From: Symbiodinium natans
Taxonomy: Eukaryota > Sar > Dinophyceae > Suessiales > Symbiodiniaceae
Assembly (NCBI GenBank): GCA_905221605.1
Contig: CAJNDS010000407.1
Span: 1 to 64,000 of the forward strand
DNA length: 64,000 nucleotides
Direction: 5' to 3'
Translations under genes and position numbers: made by a program
Notes under the pieces: generated by a model
Told to the model about the DNA's origin: nothing
What the model saw: only the letters and a program-made list of their open reading frames with translations
Databases searched by the model: none
Part shown: piece by piece, positions 59,352-64,000 of the stretch
Layout: every line of letters starts with the position of its first letter
Numbering within the stretch: the stretch's first letter is position 1

Positions 59352-60165
59352 CGCGATGTCGTTTCTGTTTAATAAGTTCTCTGACAGGCAGTTTTTTATT
59401 TATTTGGATACATGAGGTTCCTCAGCCATGGGCAAGTCTCTTGATAAGGCGTCATATGCTCTTCCTGCAGTAGCCTTACTGTTTAGTTTAGGCTGGGCCG
59501 GGTGGGAGTCGCAGGACCCCAGAAGCTGTGTTGAAGCCGAAAGGCTTAGGTTTAGGGCTTAGGGCCTAGGGTATCCGGGTAGGAGGTGCAATCCGAGTTG
59601 CAGCCGGCAGCCCATTAACTTCAATACGCACAAAAGACGTTGTTGTCATCTTTGGCTCTGAAGCGTTACAGATCGGTTCAGATGGGTATAGGTGTGTGAT
59701 TGCCTGCGGACCCTTAGGTGTGGGAAGGTTCTAAGTGGTCGCTTCAAGATTGAGGACATGTGAAACATCCCTGAACCCAAGCCGCAAAATGCCGGAGCTG
59801 CTCTGACGCACGTTATTCCGAGCAACGTGCAGTTACAGCTTCGTCAGCTACGTTCTACTTCACTACGGGGCATTCCCCAAAATGGCTCTTCCCCGTTTAT
59901 ACCGAACACCCCAACAAAGCGTGCCCCTACGTCAGAAACCCAATATGAGAGGACATTATGCGGGGGAGACTCTGCGGTGGCTGGGACTTGAAGTGGCCGT
60001 GGCTTCGCCAAGATTCTGAGAGTCAGTGTCAGTTGGGTTCAGGGCAGAGCTTTGACTGGAGACTGAAAACCGCTCGGTTTTTTTACGACTGGTGGCATCC
60101 GAGGCTTCCTCCATTCGTCGGTCGCTTTCGTGAGAGAAAGAAAACCTGTCCCCCTTGTGTTTGCC
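59352..60165. other. Intergenic; telomere-like phrase
   Basis: This lies between the GH1 start and the transporter stop, so it should hold the GH1 promoter. A GCTTAGGTTTAGGGCTTAGGGCCTAGGG phrase at about 59546-59573 is telomere-like. I see no defensible core promoter element and no gene. Confidence 0.5.
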
Positions 60166-62584
60166 TCAGCTGCTGAAGCCGGAATCGTAGTCCTTGTCGC
60201 CTTGGGGGAGGAAGCGTCGGAGCGCGAAGGAGAGCATCAAGCTCGGGACCGCGAACATGACCCCGTAGAGGATGTAGACGGTCATCCTCCAGGCGGGGGC
60301 GCCCGGAGCTGTTGGGTCAAGGAGCTGGTAGACGGTCATGAAGGCCGCCGGGCCCAGAGCACTGCTCACCTGGATGGCCAGATTCAGTGCGCTCTGGAAC
60401 ATGGCCTGCTTCTCTTGCGAGGCGGCCCTCCCCGCAACGCCTGCGATCACACAGCTGTTCATGTTCCCCAAACCTCCCAGAACCAAGCTGTTCAAATTCA
60501 CCTGCCAGGGCTTCTTCGCCAGCATCAACAGCACATCCGACAGTGCTGTCGCAAGCGTGCCTGGTTGAAAGCTGCTCGTCGAGGGGCACAAAGCTAGACT
60601 AAGCCTAGCAGTTTGTGTCAAAAACGGAAAAGGCTGGAATCCTGTGGAGCCGAGGAGCTGGCAACCAAGATTCCCACCTGTTTGATGGGGGTGCCCCGAC
60701 GTGTGTGTGGTGTGTGTGTGTGTGCTTGCAATGAACGAACGGACCGGAAGGAGTCAGGTTGGTCTTGTTGGAACAAGGGTCAGAACTGAATCAGACAAAT
60801 GTTGCAGCGCAAGTGTCACAACAATCTTGCAAAAGAAGACATGTTCGGATTTTGCATGGATGCGCCTATCCCGCTCCCCCCACCACCACCCCCAACCCGA
60901 GAGCAGCTAGTCGTTAGGCTTTCGTGGTGGCTACGCTTATTTTCTCCTTCCCTCCTTCCCTCCTTCCCCCCTCCTTTCCTGCCCTCTCTTGGCTCGCTTC
61001 GGTTTTTTCGAAGGTTGGCGCAGCCGCAAAGCATCACCGACCACCACCTCTTAAACCGGGACATCAGGCTCCGGGCTCTGGCTGGGCTTCAGGTCCTTGA
61101 AGGCAGGGACTCCCTTTGCTTGACTTAACTTGTAGCGGAGTTGTTGAGAAGACTTCGTATAAAAAATGGGAAGGCAAACGGAACAATATGTCGAAGCTGC
61201 GTTTGATGTGGGGAAACAATGCGCTGCAGAACTATCTATGTACATGTTCACCCATTCCGGCTTCAATCAAACCGAGGGAAACAGCAGATCGTGGGAATCC
61301 TGGCTGCAGATGCAAAGAGACCGAGAAAGCCCGGAAAAAACGCAAAGCCAAGGATGGGCAAATGAGAAAGGAAACCTTCGGGTTGTGATGAAAAGACATA
61401 AACCCAAGAAACTGGAAATGCATCACGAGCCTCAACCTAAGTACGTCCTTCAGCCTCCGCAGTTAAGCCTGAACCAAGTACGTTCTGCATGCCTAGCCGA
61501 GGACTGTTGTGCGTGTACCAGCGCAAGAGCCAGCCCTGCCAATCCCGAAACTCTGAGCACTTACGTGCCTGGCCGAGGATCGGCCAGAGCGCAGACACTC
61601 CCGCGGACAGCCAAACCATGTCCGAGAAGAGCACCATCATGGTTTGCAGATAAGCTTGCTGGCGGTTGAGAGCAAGATGCTGCTGGAAGAAACGGTTTGC
61701 CATTGCGTAGAAGCCACTGTAATGAAAAGAATCGATCAGTGCAATACCTGCAAGCTTCTCCACCAGGGGACTCTGGAACAAAACCCGCAAGGCGGCTGTG
61801 GGAGCCAGGCTGGACCAGGTAAAGCGGATGCGCTTCTCTTCTGGAAGGGACTCTGGTAGCCAGAAGATTGCGAGAAAGAGACAAACCACCTTGCCCAGAA
61901 AGCCGATCAGCATCGCACTCTTCAGACTTATAAAGCCGCCAAGAAGCGAGCCCAGAATCGAAGCCAGCGTACATGTGCTTTCTACCAAAGCAGTTGCTAT
62001 CACAATACTCGGCGTGTGATCTAGGCGATCAATGTACCAAGCCAAGGGCACGGGCATGAACGGTATCATGCCAAGGAAGCCCACCCAGAAATCAAACCAA
62101 ACTGACAGGTCAAAACAAGCAACCGCTGCTCCAGCCCCAGTCGAAATCATCAGAGCTATCCGGATGGCAATCACACCTGGACGCCTGCCAAAGGCATCGC
62201 TGATGGCGCCTAGAGCGGGTCCGGCGAAGAACTGGATGACGGGCAGCGCAAAGCCTCAAAAAGGTGGAGAGGGCGCTTTATAAGCCTCTTTTTACCACTC
62301 ACACAACAGCGACCGTGTGTGACTCTCACGTTTTTTCGACACAGCTGCTTAAAACTGCTTCACCCCCCCCCCCACCACCCCCCCCACCCCACCGTCATCT
62401 CCCCCCCACCTCGGATGACCTGTATCTGCGTGACATCCACCACCGCCCGGCTGCAGGGCGTCGTGTCCATCTCTGTGGAGCAGTCCGTCGGCTTCCCATC
62501 GGCATAATGCTTGGCGAAGGAGTTCAAGTACATGTAGTCCTTTCTTGCACACGCTGGGGTAGGTTTGGGGGCTCTACAAACATA

Positions 62585-62616
<32 letters not shown>

Positions 62617-63245
62617 GGGGATAAGGGGTAATGAAATTAACAGTGTGTTCAAACCTACCCCTCTGTGACTGAGAGAGCACTCTGACTTGTAAAAAGCGGG
62701 TGGATATTTGCTACTTCGCCCCTGTCCGTTGTGTCGCTTCTTTGTCCTGGTTTCATGGCTTGCTATAGCAAGATGCTGCATGTCCATCTGGTTGACAGCT
62801 TCAAAGGCTTCAAATACTCAAAGTTGGCTCCACCCGCGCCGGAGAATCCCGGTTTTGGACAGTTCTTGGACTTGGGTCGTTTCGGCTTGGAATGGTTAAA
62901 GGTTGTTCAGCTATAAAACCAAGGGCCACCTCACCTACCCCGCTGTGCTTAGCTGGCACCGTGTGCACGAGGGAGTCGAAGGGATCTCGACGACCAAAAA
63001 AGGGTGGAAAGAGCAATACTTGTTTCGGCACGTGCCCCAGACGCCTGCTTGTCCCGACAGAGGAAAGTCCCAAAAACATCGAAAACAACGGCAGGAACGA
63101 TGGTTCAACATCGGAACCACTCAAATGCTGCCGCAGCTAAACCCTATGCCCTTGACCACCTCGATGTGTCCAAAACCTAGGCGCTTTTTGGGTTCCAAAG
63201 GCTTTTTGAAAGATTAATTGCGAAAGTCGCGAGCACAATAAAAAC

Positions 63246-63285
<40 letters not shown>

Positions 63286-64000
63286 AGAAAACATGCGGTT
63301 GCAAGTTGTTGTAGCAGGGGCATCGGGGTGGGGTGGGGGGTTGTGTTGGGAACGGAGTGTTTGCCCAGACCTCGGGTTGTTGGTTGGGGGTGAACGGGGG
63401 GGTTGAGGGGGAGGGGTGTAGGGTGGGGTGGAGGGGCTGTAAGGGTGCAGGGGATCCCTGAGCCTGACTGACCCTTAGCTTTGCCGCTAGCTTTGCCGGG
63501 GTGTGCTAACCCGAATGCTTGGCTTGGCCGGGTTGAAGCAAGGGGGGCAAGGGGACACCCCCCACCTGTTGCAACTGAGCTCTTTCAGGATTTTCCGGGC
63601 ATTGCACACTTATATGATGTTGCTTTCCCAGAAGACCAACAAAAGCAGAAACAAAACAGAAAGACCAACAAACAAAAACCAACAAAAGACGATGCAGGAA
63701 GAACAAAGGAGCCGGGGCAACGGAAGGAGGCGAAAGCACCAGGAGGAGGCAAGGCGCAAAAAAAGAGAGGCAAATTTTTCAAAACAGGATGATCATGGAA
63801 AAAAATATAATGGGCTTAAAATTGCCCTTCTTGAGAGCAGACTGTAAGAGCACCTCTGCAAAGCAGACTAAGCCGCTTGCAGCACTTGGCGCCGACACTG
63901 CGAAGACAAATACGGACAGCGCGTGGATGATCCACATGTGGCCAACCCTGCTCGCGATGTAGGACAAGCTCCTCGGCCTGTCCTCGCTCGTTTCTGGGAA
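60166..64000 (-). CDS. Major facilitator superfamily transporter (5' end off window)
   Basis: MFS proteins move small solutes across membranes by alternating access. Exons, 5' to 3': about 63855-64000, partial, a likely first helix (WIIHALSVFVFAVSAPSAAS); 62410-62553, after CTACCCCAG, an extracellular-type loop (YLNSFAKHYADGKPTDCSTE), ending CGAG|GTGGGG; 61565-62254, after TTTTTGAG in matching phase, helices with motif A (GAISDAFGRRPG) after FALPVIQFFAGPAL and about six further membrane segments, ending GCAC|GTAAGT; 60166-60560, after TTTCAACCAG in matching phase, the last helices (LATALSDVLLMLAKKPWQVN, YILYGVMFAVPSLMLSFAL) and a short tail ending DSGFSS. The three downstream exons join cleanly. 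The first exon is not phase-matched to the second, so an exon may be missing. Substrate cannot be inferred. The 1004-nt last intron holds a short (GT)n run. Confidence 0.85.
62360..62409. repeat. Poly-C tract in transporter intron
   Basis: Runs of C broken by CACC within the intron between 62410 and 62254. The sense strand is therefore G-rich directly after the donor. Confidence 0.85.
62592..62616. repeat. (TA)n microsatellite
   Basis: About 12 TA units within the first visible intron of the transporter gene. Confidence 0.92.
63250..63281. repeat. (GA)n microsatellite
   Basis: About 16 GA units in the same long intron, followed by a G/T-rich stretch (63310-63450) of GGGGTGGGGTGG type. Confidence 0.92.

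Noticed and set aside
59868-59895. CCAAAATGGCT, 11 bases matching the complement of part of the dinoflagellate spliced leader
   Set aside because: The flanking bases do not match the rest of the leader, and an 11-base match is not rare enough in 64 kb on two strands.

Overview
This window looks like nuclear DNA from a dinoflagellate, most likely a Symbiodiniaceae-type alga. The reasons are internal. Coding DNA occurs as many short exons (roughly 40-400 nt) set in a mid-GC background. Introns often begin with GC or GA instead of GT. Every gene I can support lies on the minus strand, as in the long one-way gene blocks of dinoflagellates. Degenerate TTTAGGG (telomere-type) stretches and many microsatellites are scattered through it. 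I saw no bacterial operons, rRNA, tRNA, CRISPR arrays or intact transposons.

Layout, left to right. 0-8 kb: only short unassigned exons and a 10-mer tandem repeat. 8.6-10.8 kb: a coiled-coil gene, possibly ending in a membrane anchor. 12.1-15.7 kb: an intron-rich S10 serine carboxypeptidase with its catalytic segments intact. 16.2-16.8 kb: an unassigned gene. 19.5-22.6 kb: a long coiled-coil gene. 23-30.5 kb: several unassigned genes. 31.7-33.1 kb: an ankyrin-repeat gene. 34-36.5 kb: an inverted cluster of a GGTTTCYGTTACA-like motif and a coiled-coil gene. 37.7-39.4 kb: a PDZ-like gene. 39.9-42.2 kb: a Cys-rich exon and a SAM-dependent methyltransferase. 43.9-44.7 kb: a DUF1295/ICMT-like membrane enzyme. 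46.5-55.6 kb: coiled-coil, HEAT-like and ubiquitin-like exons. 56.9-59.4 kb: a GH1 beta-glucosidase with a predicted signal anchor. 60.2-64.0 kb: a major facilitator transporter running off the right edge.

The genes show no shared pathway. Carboxypeptidase, beta-glucosidase and transporter would all fit secretory or surface nutrient handling, but dinoflagellate neighbours are commonly unrelated and I do not claim a functional cluster. The most distinctive signal is gene architecture: one-way transcription, GC/GA donors, and short direct repeats at some intron ends. Exon coordinates were worked out by hand from reading frame, splice phase and protein resemblance, so ends marked uncertain may be off by a few bases. 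Many low-confidence entries rest only on protein-like composition plus plausible splice sites.
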